Origin: JAAXHV01 sp965204045
Lineage (GTDB): Bacteria; Pseudomonadota; Gammaproteobacteria; Eutrophobiales; Eutrophobiaceae
NCBI GenBank assembly: GCA_965204045.1
Contig: CBDBDW010000002.1
Location: 3,100,001-3,164,000 of the forward strand
Direction of reading: 5' to 3'
DNA length: 64,000 nt
Positions 25,452 through 34,048 of the stretch are shown here, one piece after another. The number at the start of each line of letters is the position of its first letter. Position 1 is the stretch's first letter. A model generated the notes under the pieces. The model did not search any database, was not told the DNA's origin, and saw nothing but the letters and a program-made list of their open reading frames with translations. Position numbers and translations under genes: made by a program.

Positions 25452-26774
25452 TCAAAGAGGAAAACGCCCGCTCAGGTACAATGGATAACTATGCATGGCC
25501 GTTTCATGGTTGATTTCAAGATTCCGGGCGCTGAAGCGTGTTCGATAGGGTGGGGCATAGCGCTGCGCAAAGACATTAAGACTTTTTAATTTACCGGATT
25601 TCCCCGCTTTCACTTCAATGGGCAGAACCTGGCCGCCTGTTTCCAGCATGAACTCAACCTCTGCCGTATTGTGCATCCAGCAATAAAGCGTTTTACCACT
25701 GGCTTGTGTTAATTCCCGGGCAACAAAATTCTCACAAAACGCGCCCCTGAACGCCGCAAACAGCTCAGCCCCCGTATACAGGGCAGCGGGTGAGAGCTGG
25801 GCCATGGCGCCCAGCAACCCGGTGTCAAACATGTACAGCTTGAACCGGTTTTCCCGGGCGAATGCCGAAAAAGGCAACTCCCCGGAGTTGGCGATAGGCG
25901 TCTTGATGACCAGGCCCGCGCCGGCCAGCCAGTCGATGGCGCTGTGCAGGGTTGGGTAACTCCCTCCGGATACCGCCTTTGACGGCATAAACTTTTTATT
26001 TTCTTTGGCAAGCTGTGCCGGTATGGATGAAAATACCGCTAAAATCCGATCCGACCTGAGCGGGCCGGCATACTTGGCAAAATCCCGCACGTAGGCATCC
26101 AGCAGGTCCCGTTGCCGGGCGCGCACCTGTTCAAATGCTTCCCGGCGGTGTGCGCGGTGTCTCCTGTAAACGTCCACCACTTCCGGCAAACCGCCAACGA
26201 CAAAATATTCTTTCAGCAGTCTCAGGAGGTTTTCGTGGATAAGCTCCGGAATTCGGGTGTCCCGGGCAATATCCTGCAAATAAGCGAGCATCCTTGTCTC
26301 GCCAACGGCTCCTGCAAACTCCATAAACGACAACGGGTAAAGATCCAGGAAGGTGGCCTTGCCGACGGGAAAGGAATCGCCCGCATGGACAAGCCCCAAC
26401 AACGAACCGGCACAGCAAAGGGCCAGTTCAGGCATTTTCTCACAAAAGTACTTGACGCTGGCAAGGGCGCGGGGGCAATCCTGTATTTCGTCGAATATGA
26501 CCAGGTCGGTTTGTATATCGATATCGGCGTCGAGGAAAAACTCCAATGACTCGATAATGCCGTCTGGAGACAAGGAACCCTGGAATAAAGTGTTAAGTTC
26601 CGGGTTCTCCTGAAAATCTGCAACGTGGCAGGCCGGAAAATGCAGTTTGCCAAATTCCTTCAATATATATGACTTGCCGGTTTGCCTGGCTCCCCTCAGC
26701 ACAAGCGGTTTCCGTGCAGACGCCTGTTTCCAGGCGACCAGGTCCTGCGTGATGTCGCGGGTTATGGAATCCAT
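25452..26774 (-). CDS. ATPase with DUF4143 domain
   Basis: A 440-residue P-loop ATPase. The AAA-type N-terminal domain has Walker A GARQTGKS (residues 28-35) and Walker B LVIFDEIQDCP. The C-terminal DUF4143 part carries a nuclease-like strand (TAEVEFML and PIEVKAGKS), recalling restriction-endonuclease-fold motifs. Such proteins are widespread, often in accessory DNA, and their role is unknown. The gene stands alone between VapC fragments and is intact. Confidence 0.85.
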   Translation of the reverse strand: MDSITRDITQDLVAWKQASARKPLVLRGARQTGKSYILKEFGKLHFPACHVADFQENPELNTLFQGSLSPDGIIESLEFFLDADIDIQTDLVIFDEIQDCPRALASVKYFCEKMPELALCCAGSLLGLVHAGDSFPVGKATFLDLYPLSFMEFAGAVGETRMLAYLQDIARDTRIPELIHENLLRLLKEYFVVGGLPEVVDVYRRHRAHRREAFEQVRARQRDLLDAYVRDFAKYAGPLRSDRILAVFSSIPAQLAKENKKFMPSKAVSGGSYPTLHSAIDWLAGAGLVIKTPIANSGELPFSAFARENRFKLYMFDTGLLGAMAQLSPAALYTGAELFAAFRGAFCENFVARELTQASGKTLYCWMHNTAEVEFMLETGGQVLPIEVKAGKSGKLKSLNVFAQRYAPPYRTRFSARNLEINHETAMHSYPLYLSGRFPL

Positions 26775-26936
26775 AAATTGAATATACAGGTAAAAATCGT
26801 AAAATCAAATATTCTTCATAAGAAAAATTAGAAAATATAATAAATTTACCTATGAATAAATATGATATTGCAATTTCTTAAAAGAAATTTACTGCTGAAT
26901 GCTTCTTCCGAAACAATATCCAAATGAAATCAGGGT

Positions 26937-27108
26937 GCTGCCTGTCAGCAACATGAGCCTAGTATTGCAACTGTGCCGGGCACACGGGTTGACGGGCTAC
27001 GACGCCCTTTACCTCGAACTTGCGTTGCGCCGGAATATTCCCTTGGCTACACAGGACAAATTATTGACCGCGTCCGCTATCGCTGCCGGGGCAAGGGTGT
27101 TCGACTGA
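26937..27108 (+). pseudogene. Duplicated VapC 3' fragment
   Basis: About 170 bases repeat the end of the VapC gene at 24.6 kb, from the SNMSLVLQLC region to the same TGA, with roughly a dozen differences. The open frame begins with unrelated sequence from 26899. It lacks the N-terminal half of the PIN domain. It overlaps the end of the DUF5615 gene on the other strand. Some substitutions are non-synonymous, so it is not a very recent copy. Confidence 0.75.
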
Positions 27109-27538
27109 AATTCCGATAAGCCCTGACTTCATTCAGGACGTCATCTTCCGTGATGTCATTTTCTAAGGCCCGTTTTTTGCCATAGGAATAAATTTCCTCC
27201 CACACGGCCTTATGTGACGAAAAGTGGTAGACCCCGATCTCAGGTCTGGTTTTTAACATCAATACCACTTTGGGTATCAGTGGTTCCAAATCCTGAACGC
27301 GCGTACGGTACGAAATAAGAACAATGATGGTGACTGGCAGAATATCCGGATTCTGTTGATATTCCATGCTCCTGTCCGTTGTAACGAGAGCATCAAACCC
27401 CTCCTGGCTTGCAAGCGTCAATAATGAGCCGTTCTTTGTTCCGGCCCAGCCCATTTGAGGCACTGTTCTGATGTCAAATGTACCAGGGAAACTACGGGCC
27501 AAAAGCCGGGGGGCGGACTCGTCAAGGAGTAATTTCAT
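27077..27538 (-). CDS. DUF5615 PIN-like toxin with an extra C-terminal tail
   Basis: A 153-residue protein starting KLLLDESAPRLLA, with TKNGSLLTLA and LVTTDRSMEYQQN, the features of DUF5615 (Mut7-C-like PIN fold) proteins that pair with DUF433 antitoxins. Most relatives stop near residue 110-115. Here the frame runs on through WEEIYSYGKKRALENDITED, which looks like the C-terminus of an unrelated VapB/CopG-type antitoxin. It then reads antisense through the VapC fragment. This suggests the natural end was replaced by a deletion. Its first 17 bases overlap the DUF433 gene. Confidence 0.75.
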   Translation of the reverse strand: MKLLLDESAPRLLARSFPGTFDIRTVPQMGWAGTKNGSLLTLASQEGFDALVTTDRSMEYQQNPDILPVTIIVLISYRTRVQDLEPLIPKVVLMLKTRPEIGVYHFSSHKAVWEEIYSYGKKRALENDITEDDVLNEVRAYRNFSRTPLPRQR

Positions 27539-27767
27539 CTCCTTGATTTGCGAATTGGTCGAGGGCCAATTTGATAACCTGGGTGGCTTGACTACGGGTT
27601 ACGCTGGGAAAATTGTCAAGAAAATCATCGAGGCGGTCACCTGCTTCAAGGTGCTCTGATAATATGCGTACAGGTACTCGCGTACCGGTGAAAACGGGCG
27701 TTCCTCCCAGAATCTCCGGGTCACAGGTAACAACTGAATGATTTATCTGTGGATTCTGCTTGTCCAT
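27522..27767 (-). CDS. DUF433 antitoxin
   Basis: An 81-residue winged-helix-type protein. The strings CDPEILGGTPVFTGTRVPVR and LDDFLDNFPSVTRSQ are hallmark DUF433 features. It overlaps the start of the DUF5615 gene by 17 bases, the usual antitoxin-first operon. It should bind DNA and neutralise the DUF5615 protein. Intact. Confidence 0.88.
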   Translation of the reverse strand: MDKQNPQINHSVVTCDPEILGGTPVFTGTRVPVRILSEHLEAGDRLDDFLDNFPSVTRSQATQVIKLALDQFANQGDEITP

Positions 27768-27845
27768 AACGCCAATTATAGTACAAACAAGATCTGTTCA
27801 ACAATAAAGGTATCCCATGCTCACTCTTACGACGGCGTTTTAATC

Positions 27846-28130
27846 TCAAGCGCTTTCGCAGTTGTGGCTTTTATTCAGTGAGCGTTCACTGACAGGTGCT
27901 GAATTCTTTTGTCGAAGAACTGTTTCTTGCATACGAAACAGAACGGTATCAATTATGCCAGGCACTGAAAACTTGAACTGTTTGGATTCATAATCCTCTA
28001 CGAGAGCAACCAGACTCTCCAGTTCTTGTCCCGATTCGGAATCCGGTTCCGGATCTGATTTCATCAGGTAATCAATCCTGTTCAGGCATTCTTTATATTG
28101 CTTTTCGTTTTTAACTACGCCAGTGTTCAT
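27846..28130 (-). CDS. HigA-like antitoxin lacking its helix-turn-helix
   Basis: A 94-residue protein. Residues 6-70 (IKNEKQY-like start, LESLVALVEDYE, then FSVPGIIDTVLFRMQE) match the N-terminal part of COG5499 HigA antitoxins. The Xre helix-turn-helix that should follow FRMQE is replaced by a short Ser/Asn-rich tail. It follows the HigB gene by 19 bases. It is likely a truncated antitoxin; whether it still neutralises HigB is unknown. Confidence 0.72.
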   Translation of the reverse strand: MNTGVVKNEKQYKECLNRIDYLMKSDPEPDSESGQELESLVALVEDYESKQFKFSVPGIIDTVLFRMQETVLRQKNSAPVSERSLNKSHNCESA

Positions 28131-28149
28131 AATTTTACCTGTATTGTTC

Positions 28150-28437
28150 TCAGTTAAATTTTATTCTGGAGTATTCTGCGTGTGTCCCTATCCAATCAAC
28201 TTTTAAGATTTTTGTTCTATACGCAATTTTGCAAACCAACCTGTAGCTGTTGCCTTTGACGTTAAATATAGCCCTGTTATCTGATAAAAAACTTACAGTT
28301 GAATGCCGCTTTTTAATATCTTGAGGACAGGACCATTCAGTTTTTTCAGTTTCAGCAATCCAACATTCAAGCCATTTCCTGGAATCTGCATGCCTCGACA
28401 TAAAATTCACTAATACTTCGCGTCCTATGATCCTCAT
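28150..28437 (-). CDS. HigB-type mRNA interferase toxin
   Basis: A 95-residue RelE-fold toxin. RIIGREVLVNF, WLECWIAETEKTEW and FNVKGNSYRLVCKI match the HigB family, and the TKILKVDWIGTHAEY end carries the usual active-site region. The toxin precedes the antitoxin as in other HigBA modules. The gene appears complete, although its antitoxin partner is shortened. Confidence 0.85.
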   Translation of the reverse strand: MRIIGREVLVNFMSRHADSRKWLECWIAETEKTEWSCPQDIKKRHSTVSFLSDNRAIFNVKGNSYRLVCKIAYRTKILKVDWIGTHAEYSRIKFN

Positions 28438-28505
28438 GTTTCATCCTTGACGGCATAATTTCAGTTATCGAAGTATAACAAAAATACTCGACACCTGCGG
28501 GAAAC

Positions 28506-28754
28506 ATGACTGAACAATGGGTTCTTGTTACACTCAAGGACGGCACCCGCTTTGCAGGATTCTGTGGGGGCGAGTCGTTCATGTCCTCTGACCCCAGCGA
28601 ACGCGGTATCTATATTCAATGGACTTACAATATTGATGATCAGAACAATTGGTCCTCGCGTGGTGAAAATGGAGTTCTCATTGCCGCGGGTGAAGTACAG
28701 ACGATAGAATTTTGGCCCTGCAATCCACAGGAGGATGCCAATGAGCAAGAGTGA
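28506..28754 (+). CDS. DUF6338-like C-terminal fragment
   Basis: An 82-residue frame with WVLVTLKDGTRFAGF, SSDPSERGIYIQW and VLIAAGEVQTIEFWP. I recognise these as the C-terminal domain of DUF6338-type proteins, whose N-terminal membrane part (about 100 residues) is absent. An in-frame TAA lies 30 bases upstream of the ATG. It may be a truncated gene or a short stand-alone form. It overlaps the next small gene by 14 bases, so the pair is still operon-like. Confidence 0.55.
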   Translation: MTEQWVLVTLKDGTRFAGFCGGESFMSSDPSERGIYIQWTYNIDDQNNWSSRGENGVLIAAGEVQTIEFWPCNPQEDANEQE

Positions 28755-28932
28755 CAATTCAACTTCGGCGCCACGTCCAACCCCATTCAAAAAACAATAT
28801 CAAACCATACCACTAAGGGACGGTTACGTGCCTGACCAGCAACGTGGACACCAGCCTGTTACCAGCCAGCGTGTTTCAGTCAACCCACCTTCAAATCCGC
28901 CGAATCAGGGGACTGGAGGGAAGAATGGCTGA
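28741..28932 (+). CDS. Small Pro/Asn/Gln-rich protein
   Basis: A 63-residue protein from the ATG at 28741, chosen because an AGGAGG lies six bases before it. An in-frame ATG at 28735 sits on the Shine-Dalgarno sequence. The composition is polar and proline-rich, with PPSNPPNQGTGGKNG at the end, so it is probably disordered. It seems coupled to the DUF6338-like gene. Function unknown. Confidence 0.5.
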   Translation: MSKSDNSTSAPRPTPFKKQYQTIPLRDGYVPDQQRGHQPVTSQRVSVNPPSNPPNQGTGGKNG

Positions 28933-28939
28933 CAATTCA

Positions 28940-29404
28940 TTAAGGTCCGAATACCTCCAGGACCTCTGCCGGCGTTTGGTCGGGCGCTTCAAAGGGATTA
29001 ATTACCTGGACCTCACCGAATATCTGGCCATGCTGGAGATCTTCAGTGAGCAGCGCCCGGCACTCACAAGATTGCGCAGCCGCGATGATGAGTGCGTCCC
29101 ACCACGAAACGGAATAGCGTTCCTGCAGAAACCAGGCCCGTTCCAGGGTGGCAAGCCCGGTGGTTACCGGCTGCCATACTATAAGGTCACGGACGATCTG
29201 CTGTGCCCTGGCCGCGGGGATGCCGGGTTTAAGTTTGCGCGTGAGCGTTGAATACAACTCCTGTAAAACCTGGAAGCTCAGCCGCCCGCAGCGACGGTGC
29301 ACAAGCAGTCTGAGCCAATCTTCGGCGCGAGACTGTTTCACAGGGTCCAAGGCATCCTGCCTGTAGACGAAAATGTTGGTGTCAACGAAGACCCGGGCGG
29401 TCAT
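28940..29404 (-). CDS. PIN-domain toxin (VapC type)
   Basis: A 154-residue PIN ribonuclease from the ATG at 29404. Asp in VFVDTNIFVY, Glu in LQELYSTL, Asp in WWDALIIAAA and the LLTEDLQHGQ end give a full set of acidic residues. It overlaps the ribbon-helix-helix antitoxin gene by 23 bases. An upstream in-frame start at 29416 is possible but adds residues not seen in the family. Intact. Confidence 0.87.
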   Translation of the reverse strand: MTARVFVDTNIFVYRQDALDPVKQSRAEDWLRLLVHRRCGRLSFQVLQELYSTLTRKLKPGIPAARAQQIVRDLIVWQPVTTGLATLERAWFLQERYSVSWWDALIIAAAQSCECRALLTEDLQHGQIFGEVQVINPFEAPDQTPAEVLEVFGP

Positions 29405-29624
29405 AATGAGAATCACGGGCTGGATAAGGCTCCCCGCTCTCGTTCAGTTTCTCGGGTTTCATCGCCAGGTAACGCTTCATCGCGATTTCGTACTCATCCT
29501 CCTGGCGCTTCATACTTTCGAGTAATTCAGCCAGCCATTTGGAGACGCTACGCCCGTCTTCGGCCGCCCGGACCCGCAACCATAGCGCAACATTCTCCGG
29601 CAACGTGACAGTGATGTTTTTCAT
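29382..29624 (-). CDS. Ribbon-helix-helix antitoxin (CopG-like)
   Basis: An 80-residue antitoxin from the ATG at 29624. MKNITVTLPENVALWLRVRA is a ribbon-helix-helix start and DGRSVSKWLAELLE the following helix pair. The Glu/Lys-rich C-terminus should contact the PIN toxin encoded downstream with overlap. Upstream codons to 29672 are open but lie in the region bordering the Res-MazF fusion. Confidence 0.82.
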   Translation of the reverse strand: MKNITVTLPENVALWLRVRAAEDGRSVSKWLAELLESMKRQEDEYEIAMKRYLAMKPEKLNESGEPYPARDSHYDRPGLR

Positions 29625-29678
29625 GACACAAGAATAGTGAAACACAGAATTTGTGTCAACAGAATCTTCCACACTATT

Positions 29679-29930
29679 TTAAGACAGGACTTGACCGGAG
29701 GTTCCTTGGAATCCATCCACCGTGTACATCTCCCTTTTACTCCACCATTCGCCTTCAACTTTTTTGTCCGTGAGCTTCTTTCTGATTTGACTGGTGACCG
29801 CCATCAGAACAACATCGGCACGTTTCTGGTTATAGGCGTGGTTACTGATCACAACCGCAGGACGTTGTTTGCTGCCGTGTTGATCGGTGAATGGAAATCG
29901 TACCAATACAATATTCCGGTATTCCAGCAT
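29679..29930 (-). pseudogene. MazF/PemK-like toxin fragment at the end of the Res frame
   Basis: From an internal ATG at 29930 the frame reads NIVLVRFPFTDQHGSKQRPA then VVISNHAYNQKRADV and LMAVTSQIR, the first two thirds of a MazF-type mRNA interferase. After that the sequence (WWSKREMYTVDGFQGTSG) no longer fits MazF. The usual C-terminal strand and helix are missing. It could be expressed alone from its own ATG or as the tail of Res. No MazE-like gene precedes it. Confidence 0.65.
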
Positions 29931-32387
29931 CCACTTGCCGGTGTCGCCCCGGCACTCGAGGTACCCGCCGTCAATCCATTGGCGCGCAATACGTTTTATA
30001 TCTCCGAACAGGTACATCTTGGGTTGCTGATCTGCATCCATGAAGAACTTGTAAAGCAGGTGTTTGGATAAGTCATAAGCAATCGTGCTCGGCCGTTTTG
30101 CCCGCGCCTCTGCTGCAGAGATCATCACGTTCTCGCCCACAATGCCCGCCATCTCTGTCTGGCCGGGCCCGACCATATCCGGTGTCAGTACCAGTTTTGA
30201 ATCGTCGTTGAATTTTGCGGTCAGGTTATGTTTTGGTAGCTCGACACGGTAGCCGGTGACGCGTGGGAAGGTGATTTCCAGCGTCGCCCGTTCACGAACG
30301 GCATGGACCCGAGTCGTCTTTCGGGGCGGTTTGACCGGAGCGACCTGTGGCTTGGCCGTGAAGTTGAAGGGAATACCCATGATATCGGCGTATTCCACCG
30401 TGAAGAGGTTATCGTCCAGGTCGTAAGAGTAACGGCGCAGACTGCGCCCCACGACCTGCTCGCATAGCAACTGAGTGCCGAAAGCCCGGACTCCCAGTAT
30501 ATGCGTGACTGTATTTGCGTCCCAGCCTTCCGTCAGCATGGCCACGGAGACGACACAGCGTACCTGCTCACCCAGGCGATCTTTCTTGCCGATAGTGTTC
30601 ATGACCTCGCGCAGCAGTTCGGCATCAGTGAATTCATCCACGTTGCCGGCGCCCGAACGCTGAATTTTTTCGCGTTTGAACTGTTCGATTTCGAAGGCTG
30701 CTGCCTTGCGGAAATTCGTATCCAGCGCCTCGCCCGATTCGAGCTGCCGGCTGTCAATCAGCAGGGTATTGGGACGGGGCAGGCGGTTGCCATGTTCATC
30801 GAAGTTTTGAAACAGCGCCAAATGACCATAGTGCGCGGGAACCTCTTCGCCGTCTTCATTGGGGCGCTGCCAGCCGGATATCCATTCATAGACCAGTTTG
30901 GACGTTGACGTGTTGTTGCAGACGACGATGAACACGGGTGGCGATTCAATGCCGTCCTGTTTCCATCGCTGGTGGGTTTCCTCATAATGGCTGTAAAGCG
31001 CGTGCAGCGCAGTCTGGAGTTTTTCCGGTAGCGCCCGGGGGTCGCCACCTGTCTGTTTGCCTTTTTTGGGCATGTCCTGGCCTATGTGTTTCCACAGGTC
31101 ACGGAAGACCGGTACTTCTTCCGTCGGGATGTTGTCGGACACGGGCACGCGGGGCAGTTTGACGATGCCGCACTCGATAGCATCCATAAGGGAAAAATCA
31201 CTCACTGTCCAGGGGAACAGGGTTCCTTCCGCCCATCCGGACCCGCGCAGGAAAAAAGGCGTTGCGGATAAGTCATATACGGCGCGCACGCCAAGATTGC
31301 TCTTGAATGTCTCAATGCCGTTGAGCCATACACGGGCCGCCTTGTTCTCTTCTTTTGCCTCCCGTTTCTCATCAGCCGAAAGGCCTGTGATATCCTCATT
31401 ATCGGGTTTCTCCCGGTAACAGTGATGCGCCTCGTCGTTGATGACGACGATGTTTTTAAATCCCATCAACTCCTCGGCGACCCGCCGAATCATCTGTCCC
31501 TCGGTCTCGGTCGTGCTCAACGGCTGATCGCGTCCTTGCAGCAATGCCTTGCCGACTTTGCCGGTTTCCATGACTTCGCGCAGTTGGAACGCGTGGTAAT
31601 TGGTAATGACGATACGGACCTTGTTAATCTCTTCCAGCATTTCTACCGGGACCAGTTCCCGGGTCCTGTAATAGCTGTCCGGGTCGTTAGGCTGCAACAC
31701 CCGCAGTCGGTCGCGGATGGTGATTCCCGGTGTCACAACAAGGAAACCCCGGGTAAAGAGGTTGCTGCCCGGCGTACGCACTGCGTTTACGGTCTGCCAG
31801 GCGATCAGCATGGCCATCACCGTTGTTTTACCAGAGCCAGTAGCCATTTTCAGCGCTAGCCGCAACAGTTCCGGGTTGGCCTGAAAGTTGGCATTCTGTA
31901 TGTGCTCCCAGATGTGTTTGTGCTTTTTTTGCCGGCGTTCAACTTCCGTCAACCAGATGATGGTTTCCACAGCCTCTACCTGGCAGAAAAAAGGACGGAT
32001 ACTCTGGAAGGGATGATGCCGCCAGTGTTGCAGCAGGCGTGCAGTGGCAGGTGTCACTCCCCAGTCATTGTGGCTTGGAATCCTGCGCCAGGTCGCGACT
32101 TGGGAACGAATCTCATTGATGATTGGAAACGGATCATATTCCTGATCGTCTGATGAAATACCGTCACCGTGTGAGAAAGCGATATCAACCTGTTCGTGAG
32201 CGCCTGCCTGGCGGCGCAGTCTTGGCCTGGGAACAGGGCTGATCAACTCCGAGAGCCTGCGGCCGGTTTCAGGTGGGCCATCCACGGGTTGGCCTGCATC
32301 ATCCAGACGATGATGCAGCCTGGGCTCCTCGTAGGGCGAATTCAGGATGGGTTTTTCGTAAAATGATTCGGCCATTTCTGTGTCCAT
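29679..32387 (-). CDS. Type III restriction Res-like helicase, truncated and fused to a MazF-like fragment
   Basis: A large SF2 helicase-nuclease subunit of type III restriction systems. It has Walker A MATGSGKTTVM (residues about 185-195 counting from 32399), the DEAH box INDEAHHCYRE, SATPFF and the VGRSLRRYSYD motif VI. The C-terminal nuclease part that should follow WIDGGYLEC is missing. Instead the frame enters a MazF/PemK-like sequence at about residue 824 and ends at residue 906. No mod methyltransferase gene lies within the window. The ATG at 32387 is preferred over a TTG at 32399. Restriction activity is very unlikely; the helicase domain is intact. Confidence 0.8.
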   Translation of the reverse strand: MDTEMAESFYEKPILNSPYEEPRLHHRLDDAGQPVDGPPETGRRLSELISPVPRPRLRRQAGAHEQVDIAFSHGDGISSDDQEYDPFPIINEIRSQVATWRRIPSHNDWGVTPATARLLQHWRHHPFQSIRPFFCQVEAVETIIWLTEVERRQKKHKHIWEHIQNANFQANPELLRLALKMATGSGKTTVMAMLIAWQTVNAVRTPGSNLFTRGFLVVTPGITIRDRLRVLQPNDPDSYYRTRELVPVEMLEEINKVRIVITNYHAFQLREVMETGKVGKALLQGRDQPLSTTETEGQMIRRVAEELMGFKNIVVINDEAHHCYREKPDNEDITGLSADEKREAKEENKAARVWLNGIETFKSNLGVRAVYDLSATPFFLRGSGWAEGTLFPWTVSDFSLMDAIECGIVKLPRVPVSDNIPTEEVPVFRDLWKHIGQDMPKKGKQTGGDPRALPEKLQTALHALYSHYEETHQRWKQDGIESPPVFIVVCNNTSTSKLVYEWISGWQRPNEDGEEVPAHYGHLALFQNFDEHGNRLPRPNTLLIDSRQLESGEALDTNFRKAAAFEIEQFKREKIQRSGAGNVDEFTDAELLREVMNTIGKKDRLGEQVRCVVSVAMLTEGWDANTVTHILGVRAFGTQLLCEQVVGRSLRRYSYDLDDNLFTVEYADIMGIPFNFTAKPQVAPVKPPRKTTRVHAVRERATLEITFPRVTGYRVELPKHNLTAKFNDDSKLVLTPDMVGPGQTEMAGIVGENVMISAAEARAKRPSTIAYDLSKHLLYKFFMDADQQPKMYLFGDIKRIARQWIDGGYLECRGDTGKWMLEYRNIVLVRFPFTDQHGSKQRPAVVISNHAYNQKRADVVLMAVTSQIRKKLTDKKVEGEWWSKREMYTVDGFQGTSGQVLS

Positions 32388-32532
32388 CTTGGTACGCAAA
32401 GCGTCACATTAGCTTAATCGTAATTGTTATTCAAAAAAGAAGACTCAGACAGCCTCCCGGATGAGTTTATTCTGAAAACGTTGCTTATTAGTAATGTGGC
32501 GCTTGAGTTACGGAAGCGTGCATCGCTTCTTG

Positions 32533-34048
32533 TCAACTCTTCCATTCCACCGCCATTTCTTCCCCGATGAACTCAGCAAACGGAATTATATTCTTATGCA
32601 CGGAAGCCTGCTCTAACGCTTGCATGTATCGCTCGCGGCGTGATCTGTCAGATCGAATTATTGTCCAGCGATAACCACCTGACACCATCATTACGTTCAT
32701 CAGAAAACGAGCAATCCGGCCATTACCATCCATGTATGGATGGATAAATACAAAAAAGAAATGCCCCAGTACCGCACTGACTATGGGTTCAGACTCATTG
32801 ATTAAGCATTCAAAATAAGCATCCAGGGCATCAAGTAAGGCCTCTTTCGGTAAGGGAACATGAGCAGAGTTACGAATATAGACTTGAGCATTTCTATAGC
32901 CGGCAAGCTCTGCGGCTCTAATGATGCCGGCCTGCACGCCAGGCGAAAATAACGCCTGGTACCAGTGTTGTAAATCCTGTTTTACGGTTTCTCCGGCGTG
33001 TCCGCCATCGAATACTTTTTGTACGCTCTCACAGACACACATGAATGCGTCGGCATAGCCTTTTGCTGCCATTGCATTACGCTGCTCTGCATCAGATTGA
33101 TTGCTATCAGGATTCCATTCTCCGGTGCGCACACGCTCAATCAACTCCGGTGTGACTTCATAACCCTCGATAGATAAAGAGTGGTAGGCATCATGCTGGT
33201 ACAGTTCTTCGATTTCCTTCACGGAGGAGATTGGATCTCCTGTTAATCCTGGAGGCCCGGGAAACCGGATGATAATGGCTTCGCGCATGGCCTGCCATTG
33301 CGCGCGAATACGAGCCGCATAAGGTGAGGTAATACGTACCGCCGTCTTTCCAAAAACCGGCTGATTTATTGCAAAAGGATTCTCAGGTCTTACCTGGTGT
33401 CCGGCACTGACCATGCTGCTTTCTATGAATCGTGCTGTGTCAGTATCGCCCAAAAAACGGAATGCGCCAATCAGCCGGCCGGCAATGCTGGTGTGCCCGC
33501 GTTCAAGTAATATTCTGACCAGATCTGTCGGATCAACCATGCGAAGCGCAATTTCTGCCTTGATGGGTTCATGACTGAACAGGGCAGGTGAACCCCGGCA
33601 TAAGGCGGCTGCCAGAGGCAGTGTTTGTATGCCAAGTCGGATTTCCCTGTTACCTGGCAACTCTGCCGTTTCGTACATGAACAGAGAGGTCTGATGCAAC
33701 AACTTGAGTTGGTTACTGCCGCCTTTCCCGGTCATCACAACCAATTGAGCTGGCACTGCATTCTGGTTCAGGTGAAAATCAAGAGAAGATTCCGCCGCCA
33801 GGCAATAATCGTTTGTTCAAGTATTGGCTGATGAAGTCCCAGTACGAGGCGAACCAGTGTGTCGTCTTACCTTGCTCACCGGGATGACCAAGGATATACC
33901 AACCTCGGATGACCGGAGTCAGCCAGCCCGCTTTGAGCAGGCGTTCCCGGTGAGAGCGTGACAGAGCACCGGATTGTACGATATTATCCTGTGCCGCTTC
34001 TCTGGCCTGCTCCAGGGAATTTGCCAGTAAAGTTTCAAATGTGGCCAT
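32533..34048 (-). pseudogene. Fic-family protein with winged-helix N-terminus, frameshifted
   Basis: The 3' frame (32533-33756, 407 codons from an internal GTG) holds a class II Fic domain. The active loop is HPYMDGNGRIARFLMN and the inhibitory helix has SLSIEG. The 5' frame (33779-34048) reads SGALSRSHRERLLKAGWLTP, an AbiEi-like winged helix, and closes in the wrong frame. The missing link NDYCLAAESSLDFHLNQNAV is readable between the two after a one-base shift near 33815-33820. Joined, they make one protein of about 505 residues. Fic enzymes usually attach AMP to target proteins. The frameshift should silence the gene unless the internal GTG is used. Confidence 0.78.

Noticed and set aside
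25051..25455. Minus-strand 134-residue frame between VapC remnant and the ATPase
   Set aside because: It runs antisense through a recognisable VapC fragment; only its last 35 residues look protein-like and I could not place them.
29679..32387. A working type III restriction-modification system
   Set aside because: No mod methyltransferase is present and the Res subunit has lost its nuclease end.
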